DNA of 64,000 nucleotides from Azospirillum humicireducens (lineage in GTDB: Bacteria > Pseudomonadota > Alphaproteobacteria > Azospirillales > Azospirillaceae): positions 331,683-395,682 of the forward strand of contig NZ_CP028903.1 of assembly GCF_001639105.2 (NCBI RefSeq). Direction: 5' to 3'. Shown here in pieces: positions 37,730 to 46,488 of the stretch. The position numbers were made by a program, and so were the translations under genes. The notes under the pieces are model-generated. The model searched no databases. It saw nothing but the letters and a program-made list of their open reading frames with translations, and was not told the origin of the DNA. Position 1 is the first letter of the stretch. Each line of letters begins with the position of its first letter.

Positions 37730-37783
37730 AGAGCCCGTTTGAAAGCTGCTTCAGCGATAAGAGTCTGTTTGACAACCGCTTCA
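37730..37783. repeat. Tandem 24-base repeat, IS5-type terminal sequence in two copies
   Basis: Two copies (37730-37753 and 37760-37783) of a 24-base unit beginning AGAG[CT]C[CT]GTTTGA and ending GCTTCA or CGCTTCA, 30 bases apart and in the same orientation. GAGYCYGTTTGA resembles the outer end of IS5-family elements. The second copy overlaps the transposase stop codon. Confidence 0.6.
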
Positions 37784-38056
37784 TTGACAGACTCGTTGAA
37801 GTAGCATGAGCACCTCCAAGAGCTGCATCATGCCGCTGGAGACGTCGGTATACGCTTCACAATCGCGAACCAGACGTCTCCAGCGTGTCATCCATCCGAA
37901 GGTCCGCTCGACGACCCAGCGTCGCCGCACGACCTTGACCCCTGGTTCGGTATCGGTTCGCCGAATCACCTCGACGGTGCAGTCGGGGAAATCGGCCTTG
38001 TCGATCAGCGTATCGATAACGTGCACTTCCGGCACAAAGCGGACGTAACCTGCAAA
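37781..38056 (-). pseudogene. IS5-family transposase remnant (C-terminal part)
   Basis: About 90 codons of a DDE transposase C-terminus: VEVIRRTDTEPGVKVVRRRWVVERTFGWMTRWRRLVRD holds the conserved glutamate-containing RRWVVERT motif, followed by MMQLLEVLMLLQRV. The N-terminal two-thirds and the catalytic Asp residues are absent, and the sequence meets the end of the histidine kinase gene at ~38060, so the element is truncated and cannot transpose itself. It forms the right boundary of the AT-rich islet. Confidence 0.85.
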
Positions 38057-38072
38057 AGCCAACCCCACTCCA

Positions 38073-41000
38073 CTACCCCCCACCCCCCATCGCCTCCACC
38101 GCCCGGCGCGAGGCGACGCAGCGGGCGATCTCGGTCAGCAGCAGCACGCGGTCGATGGGCTTGGGCACATGGCAGTCCATGCCGGCCTCGTAGCAGCGGG
38201 CGATGTCGTCGGGGAAGGTGTTGGCGGTCAGCGCCACGATGGCGACGCGGCCGGCCGGGCCGGGCATGGCGCGGATGGCGCGCGTCGCCTCCAGACCGTC
38301 CATCACCGGCATGTTCACGTCCATCAGGATCGCGTCGAACGGCTCGCGCCCATCCGCCGCCGCTGCCGCCGCAACCGCCTGCGCCCCGTCCTCCACCGCC
38401 GAGACGCTGTGGCCGGCCTGCTTCAGCAGGGTGACGGCCAGCAGGCGGTTCATCTCCACATCCTCCGCCACCAGAATGCGCAAGGAGCCCGGCGCCGATG
38501 CCGCGGGGCCGGGCGTTGCGGCGGACGGCAGGGCGGCCAGCGGGATTGAAGGCTCGGCAGGGGGCTCGGCGGCGGGCTCGGGCATGGCCTCAGGCGCGGC
38601 CTCGGGCACGGTCTCGGCGATGGGCGGCGGCGGCGGGGCGGACGGCTGCGGCGGGGCCAGGGGTGGGGCCGGGGGCGGAGACGGGACCAGCGGGTGCAGG
38701 CGGGCCAGACGGTCGCGCAGTTCCAGCGGGTCGTAGGGCTTGGCGATCAGGTCGTAGCCGCCCAGCGCCACGTCGTCGGCCACCACCGCATGGGCGGCGA
38801 AGCCCGAGGCCAGCAGAACCGGAAGGTCGGGGCGCAGGCGACGCGCCTCGCGCGCCAGCTCCGCCCCGTTCATGCCCGGCGGCATCACGATGTCGCTGAA
38901 CAGCAGGTCCAGCGGCTCCGGCCCCTGCAGCACCGGCAGGGCCTCGCCCGCGCCGGACGCGCCGATCACCCGGTGGCCCCAGCTGCGCAGCAGGGCGCAG
39001 CCGTTCTCCAGGATGTTGTGGTCGTCCTCCACCATCAGGATCGACAGGCCGGGCCGGTCCGACGGCGGGCGGACGCTGCCGCCGCTCTCGTCGGCCAGAC
39101 GGTCGGGCGGGAAATGGAGGGTGACGGTGGTGCCCTGCCCCACCCGGCTCGACAGGGTCATGGTGCCGCCATGCAGCTCCACCAGCCGGCGGGTCAGCGG
39201 CAGGCCCAGCCCGGCGCCCTCGGTCTGGCGGTTGGCCGGGCTCTCGACGCGGGTGTAGGCCTGCAGGACGCGGCCCAGATCCTGCTCGGGAATGCCGATG
39301 CCGGTGTCGCGCACCTCCAGCAGCAGGCCGCCGTCCGGCGCGGGGCCGGCGGCCAGCGAGACGGCGCCGCCGGAGGGCGTGTATTTGACGGCGTTGGACA
39401 GCAGGTTCAGCAGGATCTGGCGCAGGCGCCGCTCGTCGCCGCGCAGGAAGCGGGCGGCGGGATCCACCGTTGCCGAAAGGGCGATGCCGGCGCGGGCGGC
39501 GCGCGGGGTCAGCAGGCGGATGGCGAAGGTGGCGGCGGCGTCGAGATCGACCGGCTCGTCCTCCAGCACCAGCTGCCCGGCCTCCGCCCGCACATGGTCG
39601 AGGATCTCGTTGATCAGCTCCAGCAGATGCTGGCCGCTGTCGCGGATGTTGACGGCGAAGTCGCGGTAATGGGCGTTGCCGACCGGCCCCTCCGACTCCC
39701 GCGCGATCAGGTCGGCGAAGCCGATGACGGCGTTCATCGGCGTGCGCAGCTCGTGGCTCAGGCTCGCCAGGAACTCGGTCTTGCTGCGGCTGGCCGATTC
39801 CGCGGCCTGGCGGGCGTCCTGAAGCTCCGCCTCCATGATCTTGCGGGCGGTGACGTCGCGCTCGACGCTGACGTAATCCTGCGGCGCGCCCCAGTCGTCG
39901 GTAACGAGCCGCACCGCCGCCTCGATCCACACCCAGCGGCCGTCGGCATGGCGCAGGCGGTAGGTGGTGTTCAGGGTCGGGCGGGCGGGGGTCAGCTGCG
40001 CCAGACCGGCGGAGAGGGCGGCGCGGTCGTCGGGGTGGACCCGCTCCACCAGCGGGCGGCCGATCAGGTCGATGGGCGCGCAGCCCAGGCTGTCGCGCGT
40101 CGCCTCCGAACAGAAATTCCGCACGCCGTCCAGGCCGATGCGCCCGATGATGTCGGTGACGCCGCGCGCCAGCAGGCGGTAGCGCGCCTCGCTGGCGCGG
40201 ATCGCGCGCTCGGCCTCGTGCCGGCGGGTGATGTCGCGGGCGCCGACCGACAGCATGACGATGGCGCCGCTGCAATCGCGGATCGGCACCTGCGACACCT
40301 CCCACCAGCGGGTGACGCCCTGGTGGGTGTGCTGCGCCTCGAAACGGGTGGGGGCGCCGGCGTCGATGCAGGATTGCAGGTCGGCCATCGCCTTGGCCGC
40401 CAGATCGGGCGGCAGCAGGCTGTCCAGCGGCTTGCCGGCCGCGTCGGCGGCGCGGTCGCCCATCGCCCGCAGGGCGGCGGCGTTGGCGCTGTGCAGGGTG
40501 AAGCCGCCATTCTCGCCGACGCGGACGATCGCCAGACTGTCGGCGGAACTGTCGAACACGGCGCGGAAGAGGGCGGCGCTCTCCGCCAGGGCGTTCTCGT
40601 CGTCGACGCGGCGGTGCTCGCGCGCCAGCATGGTGCCGAGCAGGCCGATGCCGAGCGCGGTGAAGGCGGTCAGCGGCAGCGCCGTCTCCTCCAGCACCCG
40701 CAGGGCGAGCCTGGGGTCGGGAAGCAGCATGAAGGCCAGCAGGGTCAGCGGGGTGATGGCAAGGCCGAACAGGGCCAGCAGGCCGAAGCCGTAGGCGCCC
40801 TTCCCCTTCCCCTGCCCCTTCCCCTTCCCTTCTCCGCGGTTGCCGGCGGCGCGCCGCTCCAGCGGCCGGGCCAGCAGCGGCGCCGCCAGTGCCGTCAGCA
40901 GGATGCCCGCCAGACCGGTCAGCGAGCCCATGCCGCCCAGCCACAGCCGCACCCCGCCCGCGGCGGCGGCGGCGACCATGGCGGCGGGCCAGCCGCCGAA

Positions 41001-41231
41001 CAGCCCGGCCAGCCCGATCATCACGTTGCGCAGATCGATCAGAACCCCGCCTTCCAGCGGATAGGCGTCCAGCATCGACACGGCGGCGGCCACGCCGAAC
41101 AGCAGCCCCGACAGCAGGGCGAAGGGCAGGCGCCGCGCCCCGAACCGCCGCAGCACATAGCGGTAGGCGAGCAGCACCAGCGCCAGCAGGCCGACGCCGT
41201 GCGCAAGGGCGATGATGATGCCGGCTCCCAT
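38073..41231 (-). CDS. Hybrid sensor histidine kinase with 5TM sensor, two PAS and two receiver domains
   Basis: A 1052-residue membrane kinase. N-terminal five-helix 5TMR-LYT-type sensor (residues ~1-125: VLIDLRNVMIGLAGLFGGWPAAMVAA), a Gly/Lys-rich linker (130-146), two further helices (~150-200), PAS domains at ~218-340 and ~348-465, HisKA with His493 in LSHELRTPMNAVIGF, HATPase_c at ~600-715 with ARSP-type G boxes, receiver 1 (~730-850; Asp in LLFSDIVMPP), a ~75-residue Pro/Ala linker, and receiver 2 (~920-1040; Asp in AILMDVNMPVMDG). Signal unknown. Divergent from a second hybrid kinase. Confidence 0.92.
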   Translation of the reverse strand: MGAGIIIALAHGVGLLALVLLAYRYVLRRFGARRLPFALLSGLLFGVAAAVSMLDAYPLEGGVLIDLRNVMIGLAGLFGGWPAAMVAAAAAGGVRLWLGGMGSLTGLAGILLTALAAPLLARPLERRAAGNRGEGKGKGQGKGKGAYGFGLLALFGLAITPLTLLAFMLLPDPRLALRVLEETALPLTAFTALGIGLLGTMLAREHRRVDDENALAESAALFRAVFDSSADSLAIVRVGENGGFTLHSANAAALRAMGDRAADAAGKPLDSLLPPDLAAKAMADLQSCIDAGAPTRFEAQHTHQGVTRWWEVSQVPIRDCSGAIVMLSVGARDITRRHEAERAIRASEARYRLLARGVTDIIGRIGLDGVRNFCSEATRDSLGCAPIDLIGRPLVERVHPDDRAALSAGLAQLTPARPTLNTTYRLRHADGRWVWIEAAVRLVTDDWGAPQDYVSVERDVTARKIMEAELQDARQAAESASRSKTEFLASLSHELRTPMNAVIGFADLIARESEGPVGNAHYRDFAVNIRDSGQHLLELINEILDHVRAEAGQLVLEDEPVDLDAAATFAIRLLTPRAARAGIALSATVDPAARFLRGDERRLRQILLNLLSNAVKYTPSGGAVSLAAGPAPDGGLLLEVRDTGIGIPEQDLGRVLQAYTRVESPANRQTEGAGLGLPLTRRLVELHGGTMTLSSRVGQGTTVTLHFPPDRLADESGGSVRPPSDRPGLSILMVEDDHNILENGCALLRSWGHRVIGASGAGEALPVLQGPEPLDLLFSDIVMPPGMNGAELAREARRLRPDLPVLLASGFAAHAVVADDVALGGYDLIAKPYDPLELRDRLARLHPLVPSPPPAPPLAPPQPSAPPPPPIAETVPEAAPEAMPEPAAEPPAEPSIPLAALPSAATPGPAASAPGSLRILVAEDVEMNRLLAVTLLKQAGHSVSAVEDGAQAVAAAAAADGREPFDAILMDVNMPVMDGLEATRAIRAMPGPAGRVAIVALTANTFPDDIARCYEAGMDCHVPKPIDRVLLLTEIARCVASRRAVEAMGGGG

Positions 41232-41516
41232 GCTCCGCCCCCCAGCGGCAATCCCGATCCCGCCCCAATTCCGGAGTCCGAAATCCGGGACGAACTTCTA
41301 CACAGGCAATCAAACAAGAAAAAGAAGCGATTCGAAACAGTCATCTGGGCATTTTGTATACTCCTGCCACAGAAGGCGGTCGAAGCGTCCGATCAGATCC
41401 GGACAAGGATGCCGGCGGCGGGATCGGCACCACGCCGCTGTCGTGTTCGGCCGCCGATTCGGCTAGGATGACGGCTGCGAATTGTTCGTGGTCGTCGTGT
41501 CTTCGTAGGCTTCGGC

Positions 41517-43409
41517 ATGCTGTTCAAGGTTTTTTCACGGAGCCTGGTCGCCCGGACGACGGCATCGGCGGTGCTGCTGGTGTCGGTGCTGATCGCCGTG
41601 CCGATGGCGGTGCTGATCCAGGCCGACGTGCGCAACACCCGCGCCGAGCTGGCCATCCGGGCCGAGATGGCGACCAGGATCGTGCTGGACGACGTGGCGA
41701 ACGCGCTGTGGGATCTCGATCCCGAGGAAGCGATGACGGCGCTGATGCCGTTGCGCTCGATCGACAGCTTCGCCGAGGCGGTGATCCTGGGGACGCACGG
41801 CGAACGCTTCGCCACCTTCCGCAAGCCGGGCGTGACCATCGTCAGCGAAGCCGCCGCAACGGCCGCCGCCGTGCCGCTGACCCACCAGGACCGGACCGGC
41901 GCCGTCCGCAACATCGGCACGCTGCTGGTCCGGCTGGACACCGGCGCGACCGACGCGGCCATCCGCCACCATGTGATGGTTCTGGGCGGGGTCGGCGCCG
42001 TCACCCTTCTGCTGGTGGTTCTGGGGGTGGTGTGGGCGACCCGCGGCATGACCCTGCCCATCGCCGGCATGACCCGCGCCATGGCCGATCTGGCGGCCGG
42101 CGACGTGACGGTGGACGTGCCTGTGCGCCACCGCGACGACGAGATCGGCCGCATGGCCAAGGCGCTCGCCACCTTCCGCCAGAACGCCATCGACCTGCGC
42201 GTCGCCAAGGAACGGGCGGAGCAGGCGGTGGCGTCGAAGGCCAAATTCATGGCCGCCGCCAGCCACGACCTGCGCCAGCCGGCCCAATCGCTGCTGATGC
42301 TGACGGCGATGCTGCGCGCCACCGCCCCCAACCCGAAGGTGGCGGAATCGGCACGCAAGATCGAACAGGTGGTGATGACCCTGAAGCAGCTGCTGGACGA
42401 GCTGCTGGAGGTGTCGCGGCTGGATGCCGGCGGGGTCACGGCGAACAAGGCCGTGCATGAGGTCGCCGACCTGTTCGACGCGCTGGAATCGCAGTTCGGC
42501 CCGGTGGCGCGCGCCAAGGGGCTGGCCTTCGCCGTGCCGCAATACCGCGCGCCGGTGGTGACCGACCGCGTCCTTCTGCTGCGCCTGCTCGGCAACCTGA
42601 TCGACAACGCGGTCCGCTACACGGCCCGCGGACAGGTGCAGGTCGCCTGCCTGGAATCCGGCGGGAACCTGATCGTCGAGGTGCGGGACAGCGGCATCGG
42701 CATTCCCGAGGACAGGCTGGACGCCATCTTCGAGGAGTTCCACCAGATCGGCAACCAGGAGCGCAACCGCGACAACGGGATCGGACTGGGGCTGTCCATC
42801 GTCAAGCGGCTGGCGACGGTGCTGGACCATCCGGTGAAGGTGCGCTCCACGCTGGGCAAGGGGTCGGTCTTCTCCGTCACCATTCCGCTGGCGCCGGTGG
42901 AAGCCGTCGCGGAGCCGGCGCCGGCTCCCCCTGCGGCATCGGCAGCGATGGCGACGCTGGCCGATGCCCCGGCGAAGGAGGGCGAGATCGCGATCCTGGT
43001 GATCGACGACGACGGCTTCGTGCTGTCCGCCATCTCCATGTTCCTGACCAGTGCCGGGCATCGCGTCGTCGGCGCCTCCACCGTCGCCGAGGGGCTGCGG
43101 GCGGTGGAGAACGGAAGCATCCGGCCCGATGCGGTGATCGCCGACTATCACCTGTCCGCCACCGAGAACGGCCTGGATTTCATCGCCGAGCTGTGGACGC
43201 GGCTGGGCCTGCGGATTCCGGCGGTGCTGATCTCGGGCCGGCTCGACGGGGCGGTGACCAACCGGGCGGCACAGATGGGCGTCATCGTGGCCGCCAAGCC
43301 GATCATGCCCGACCGCCTGTCGATGCTGGTGGACGCGATGACCGCCTCCCGGCCTGCCCCGCCCGCCTCGGCCGATGCCGGCGCACCGCGCGGGCCCCCG
43401 ACCGCCTGA
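41517..43409 (+). CDS. Hybrid sensor histidine kinase with HAMP and C-terminal receiver
   Basis: A 630-residue kinase: membrane helix at ~16-35, a ~115-residue periplasmic sensor, second helix at ~153-175, HAMP (~176-230: PIAGMTRAMADLAAGDVTVDVPV), HisKA with His250 in AASHDLRQPAQS, HATPase_c (~355-465: NLIDNAVRYTARG, DSGIGIPEDRLDAIFEEFHQ), then a receiver (~495-610; Asp in AVIADYHLS). The SHDLRQP H-box marks a distinct HisKA subgroup often found in proteobacterial hybrids. Divergent from the other kinase, 285 bases away. Confidence 0.92.
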   Translation: MLFKVFSRSLVARTTASAVLLVSVLIAVPMAVLIQADVRNTRAELAIRAEMATRIVLDDVANALWDLDPEEAMTALMPLRSIDSFAEAVILGTHGERFATFRKPGVTIVSEAAATAAAVPLTHQDRTGAVRNIGTLLVRLDTGATDAAIRHHVMVLGGVGAVTLLLVVLGVVWATRGMTLPIAGMTRAMADLAAGDVTVDVPVRHRDDEIGRMAKALATFRQNAIDLRVAKERAEQAVASKAKFMAAASHDLRQPAQSLLMLTAMLRATAPNPKVAESARKIEQVVMTLKQLLDELLEVSRLDAGGVTANKAVHEVADLFDALESQFGPVARAKGLAFAVPQYRAPVVTDRVLLLRLLGNLIDNAVRYTARGQVQVACLESGGNLIVEVRDSGIGIPEDRLDAIFEEFHQIGNQERNRDNGIGLGLSIVKRLATVLDHPVKVRSTLGKGSVFSVTIPLAPVEAVAEPAPAPPAASAAMATLADAPAKEGEIAILVIDDDGFVLSAISMFLTSAGHRVVGASTVAEGLRAVENGSIRPDAVIADYHLSATENGLDFIAELWTRLGLRIPAVLISGRLDGAVTNRAAQMGVIVAAKPIMPDRLSMLVDAMTASRPAPPASADAGAPRGPPTA

Positions 43410-43550
43410 CGTCAATTGTCCAGCACCGAAATACTTAGGATTAAAAATATCTCACATATCCCTCTGTGCTGTGGCACAACAGCGGGTATGCCCGGAACCA
43501 GTCCTTCAACCCGTTTCGCGGGCAGGAACCAAGCAATATCGGAGGATTCC

Positions 43551-44084
43551 ATGCGCGGCCCCACCACGACCGACATCACGCGTGCCCGGGACATCATCGC
43601 CGGTTTCGACTTCGGCTATGTGGTCGACCGGGCGGTCGCCGCGGGGATGACCCGCGCCACGTCCGAGATCGCGCTGCACCAGTTGAAGGCCTTCCTGCTT
43701 GCCTGCGCCGAACATCCGGACCGCGACATCGTTCCGCAATCGGCCGCCTGCGACGACCTGTGGCACGAGTTCATCGTCGCCGACACCCGCGCCTATTTCC
43801 GCTTCTGCGAGGCGGTGTATGGCGATTACCTGCACCACACTGGCGTCGCCGTTCCCGCCGACCGCATGGCCGCCGCCCGCACCGACAGCGCCCGCCTGTT
43901 CGCCACCGCGGACTGCCTGCGTGAGGTGAAGGCTGCCGATTGCCTGCGCGAGGCGAAGGGCGCCGACTGCCTGCGCGAAGCGAAGGACGCCGACTGCCTG
44001 CGTGAGGCGAAGATTGCCGATTGCCTGCGTGAGGCGAAGGGCGCCGACTGCCTGCGTGAGGCCCGGTCTCACGGCGGCCGGTAA
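43551..44084 (+). CDS. GRDP-like protein with C-terminal cysteine nonapeptide repeats
   Basis: A 177-residue protein. Start at 43551 is supported by a perfect GGAGG 5 bases upstream. Residues 1-115 resemble the short glycine-rich-domain-containing (GRDP-like) family: LHQLKAFLLACAEHP, CDDLWHEFIVADTRAYFRFCEAVYGDYLHHTG. Residues 120-173 are six tandem copies of ADCLREAKx, encoded by a 27-base repeat, ending RSHGGR. The repeat is likely helical and places one Cys per nine residues. Function unknown; metal or redox roles are possible but unproven. Confidence 0.82.
   Translation: MRGPTTTDITRARDIIAGFDFGYVVDRAVAAGMTRATSEIALHQLKAFLLACAEHPDRDIVPQSAACDDLWHEFIVADTRAYFRFCEAVYGDYLHHTGVAVPADRMAAARTDSARLFATADCLREVKAADCLREAKGADCLREAKDADCLREAKIADCLREAKGADCLREARSHGGR
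43908..44069 (+). repeat. Six 27-base tandem repeats inside a gene
   Basis: Six in-frame 27-base units (starting 43908, 43935, 43962, 43989, 44016, 44043) encoding ADCLREAKx. Units differ by a few, mostly synonymous, bases (CGT/CGC, GAT/GAC), so the array has been kept under protein-level selection rather than being freshly duplicated. Confidence 0.9.
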
Positions 44085-44227
44085 CCGAAGCCCATAAACG
44101 GCCTGGATTGAAGGGATGAGCACCGCCGGCGGGGTTGGACGGGAGTTCCACCGACACCGCCGGCATGTCCGGAGAGCACGCCTCCGAGACGTCTCCCGCA
44201 AGCGACGGAAAAGCCGAACGGCCGGCT

Positions 44228-44728
44228 TCAGTCTTGTCCGGCCCCGGTTCCGCCGGTCCCGCTCGCGAGCAGACCTTCGGCTCTGGGCGACAAAGGACAA
44301 TCCCGCCGGGCGAGCTGCAGGACCGCATCCCGAGCCAGATCGCGGCTGGCGGTGTTGCCGACGAAGCTCGACAGCGAGTCGGTGAATTCCAGAACGATGT
44401 TGTTCGTTCCAATGGTTTCCCGGTAATCGACCCTGGAGACAGCGTCGTACGGCTTCCTGCGGGTCCTGACGACCCGACATTCGATGTGGTTGGGATGCAG
44501 GATCAGGGTCGGCTTCAGGGTGCTCGACGACCAGCTGATCCACGGAATTCCCTTCCACCCGGAAAATGCGGCGACCAGGGGAATGCGCGCACCCTCCCCA
44601 TGCGGTTCGATCCGGCTCAGCCGGGCCGTCGAAAGCCGCATCCGGACGAAGAAGACCAGGGCCGCCCCGCCGGACAGGACGAAGAACATCGTCAAGACGA
44701 TGAAGCTGAGGCCGGCCAAGTCGCTCAT
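44228..44728 (-). CDS. Membrane-anchored protein of unknown function
   Basis: A 166-residue protein with one N-terminal helix (residues ~6-28, LSFIVLTMFFVLSGGAALVFFV), then a ~110-residue domain with PTLILHPNHIECRVVRTRRKPYDAVSRVDYRETIGTNNIVLEF, which looks like a PH-like beta-barrel as in bacterial PH domains. AAGGA is 5 bases before the ATG at 44728. Not otherwise recognised. It converges on the repeat-protein gene and lies after the peptide-binding-protein gene on the same strand. Confidence 0.65.
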   Translation of the reverse strand: MSDLAGLSFIVLTMFFVLSGGAALVFFVRMRLSTARLSRIEPHGEGARIPLVAAFSGWKGIPWISWSSSTLKPTLILHPNHIECRVVRTRRKPYDAVSRVDYRETIGTNNIVLEFTDSLSSFVGNTASRDLARDAVLQLARRDCPLSPRAEGLLASGTGGTGAGQD

Positions 44729-44776
44729 ATGATCCTTCCCGCTGACCGCAAACGGAATGCCCTGCCCTCTTGCGGC

Positions 44777-46330
44777 TCAGCCGAAGTTGAGGCCACCGAA
44801 CGGCGTGATGAAATTCTCGCTCAGCACATTGCCGCGCAGTGCCACGTAATCCGGCACGACCAGCGGGATGACCGGCATCTCCGTCATCACCAGGGACTCG
44901 GCGTCCTTATAGACCTCGGCACGGAGGTCGGGATCGGCAATGGCCATCGCGCGCTCGACCAGGCCGTCGAACTCCGCGTTGGACCAGCCGACGGGATTGA
45001 AGCGGCTGCGGCTGCTGAACAGCTCATCCAGGAAATTCATCGGGTCGGGGTAGGTGGCTGTCCAACCGAACAGGAAGGAATCATAGTCGCGCCGGCGGGA
45101 GCGGGCGATGAACTCCTGCCGCGGGGCGATGGCCAGCTTCGCCGGAATGCCGGCATTGTTCCATTGCGACACGTAATAGACGAACTCCCGCCGGTATTCC
45201 GGAATGACGGCCACGGTGAAGGGATCGATGCCGCGCCCGCCCGGATAGCCGGCCTCCTCCAGCAGGCGCGCCGCCAGCGCCGGATCATAGGCCAGCGGCT
45301 CCAGCCTCTCGTTCGACAGCAGGGCCGGCGGGACGACGCCGTTGTGGACGGCGGCCACGCCGCGGAAGAAGCGTTCCGCCATCGCATCACGGTCGATCAG
45401 CAGCGACATCGCCCGGCGCACCCGCAGATCGGCGAAGGCCTTCACCCGACGCTGGTCGAGCGCCACCACCCGCATCTGCATCCGCTGCACGTTGGTCAGC
45501 GACCGCTTGAAACCGGGATCGTCCATCACCCCGCGCAGAGCGTCGGTGTCGACGAAGGTGAAATCGACCTGGCTGTCGTTGAACAGGGTGATGCCGTCAT
45601 TGCCGATGCCGGTGGCGAGGAAGGACACCCGCTCGAACGGCACCGCACCGCCACGCCAGCCTGTATTGGCCTCCACATCGATGCGGATGCCGTCCGTCGA
45701 GCGGGTCAGCCGGTAGGGGCCGGTGCCCGCCGACATGGTGCGGAACCAGTCGGAGCCCGCCCGCTCGGCCGCATCGACATCGACGATGTGGATGCGGGCG
45801 AAGGGGAAGACGGCGTTGGGCTCGTCGCAGACGACCTCCAGCGTCCGGTCATCGATCGCGGTGACGCCCGACAGCTCGGCGGTCGCCCTCGCCCGCAGTT
45901 CCCGGAAGCCGCGGACCTTTGACAGGGCCAGCACGGCGAAGTTGGCGCCATCACCCGCCAGAGCCGCTTCGAAGCTGCGTTTGACAGCGGTGGCGGTCAA
46001 GGGACGGCCGGTGTGGAAGGTCACGCCGTCGCGGATCGTCAGGCGCCAGCGCCGGGCATCCTCCGAGGCCTCCCAGGCGGTGGCGAGCCCCGGCAGGATG
46101 CGGCCGCGCGTATCGACGCTGGTCAGGCTTTCATACATCGAGCCCAGGATCTGGCGCGCGACAAGATCGCTGACGGTCAGCGGGTTGAGCGCCGCCGGCA
46201 GGGATTTCAGCCCGATGCGCAGGGCGCCGCCGGCAGCCAGCCCCGGCCGCGGCAGCGCGCCGGACAGCACGGCGGCACCGACAAGGCCTCCGAACGCGCC
46301 AAGGAACTGTCGTCTCTGCACAGCCGGCAT
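44777..46330 (-). CDS. Peptide/opine-type ABC transporter binding protein (SBP family 5), Tat-exported
   Basis: A 517-residue binding protein of the DppA/OppA family: Tat signal AVQRRQFLGAFGGLVGAAVLSG, then LRIGLKSLPAALNPLTVSDLVARQILGSMYESL, GRILPGLATAWEASEDARRWRLTIRDGVTFHTGRPL and RVRRAMSLLIDRDAMAERFF. ATG at 46330 is chosen over an upstream TTG. No permease or ATPase genes are next to it, so its transport partners lie elsewhere. It is on the minus strand just beyond the parS-like sites. Confidence 0.9.
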   Translation of the reverse strand: MPAVQRRQFLGAFGGLVGAAVLSGALPRPGLAAGGALRIGLKSLPAALNPLTVSDLVARQILGSMYESLTSVDTRGRILPGLATAWEASEDARRWRLTIRDGVTFHTGRPLTATAVKRSFEAALAGDGANFAVLALSKVRGFRELRARATAELSGVTAIDDRTLEVVCDEPNAVFPFARIHIVDVDAAERAGSDWFRTMSAGTGPYRLTRSTDGIRIDVEANTGWRGGAVPFERVSFLATGIGNDGITLFNDSQVDFTFVDTDALRGVMDDPGFKRSLTNVQRMQMRVVALDQRRVKAFADLRVRRAMSLLIDRDAMAERFFRGVAAVHNGVVPPALLSNERLEPLAYDPALAARLLEEAGYPGGRGIDPFTVAVIPEYRREFVYYVSQWNNAGIPAKLAIAPRQEFIARSRRRDYDSFLFGWTATYPDPMNFLDELFSSRSRFNPVGWSNAEFDGLVERAMAIADPDLRAEVYKDAESLVMTEMPVIPLVVPDYVALRGNVLSENFITPFGGLNFG

Positions 46331-46411
46331 CGCTGATCCGTCGCGTCGTAACGTTGCCGCCAATCCTTACCATGGGGCAGGGCAAGCGGTCATCCTGAAC
46401 GACCGCCAGAG

Positions 46412-46429
46412 GCTTTCGCACTCGAAAGC
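46412..46429. promoter_or_regulatory. parS-like palindrome, copy 1
   Basis: GCTTTCG-CACT-CGAAAGC, perfect 7-base arms and 4-base spacer, 60 bases beyond the 3' end of parB. A second copy with the same arms lies at 46470-46487. Confidence 0.65.
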
Positions 46430-46469
46430 AACCGGTGGTCGTGCTGGCAAGAGGCGACCACCATGGCGA

Positions 46470-46487
46470 GCTTTCGCGTTCGAAAGC
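46470..46487. promoter_or_regulatory. parS-like palindrome, copy 2
   Basis: GCTTTCG-CGTT-CGAAAGC, same arms as copy 1 with a different spacer, 1 base from the parB stop codon. The 58-base periodicity and location next to parB fit a centromere site bound by ParB. Confidence 0.65.
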
Positions 46488-46488
46488 C

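Noticed and set aside
43908-44069. CRISPR-like array
   Set aside because: The 27-base units are contiguous with no spacers and lie in frame in a gene.
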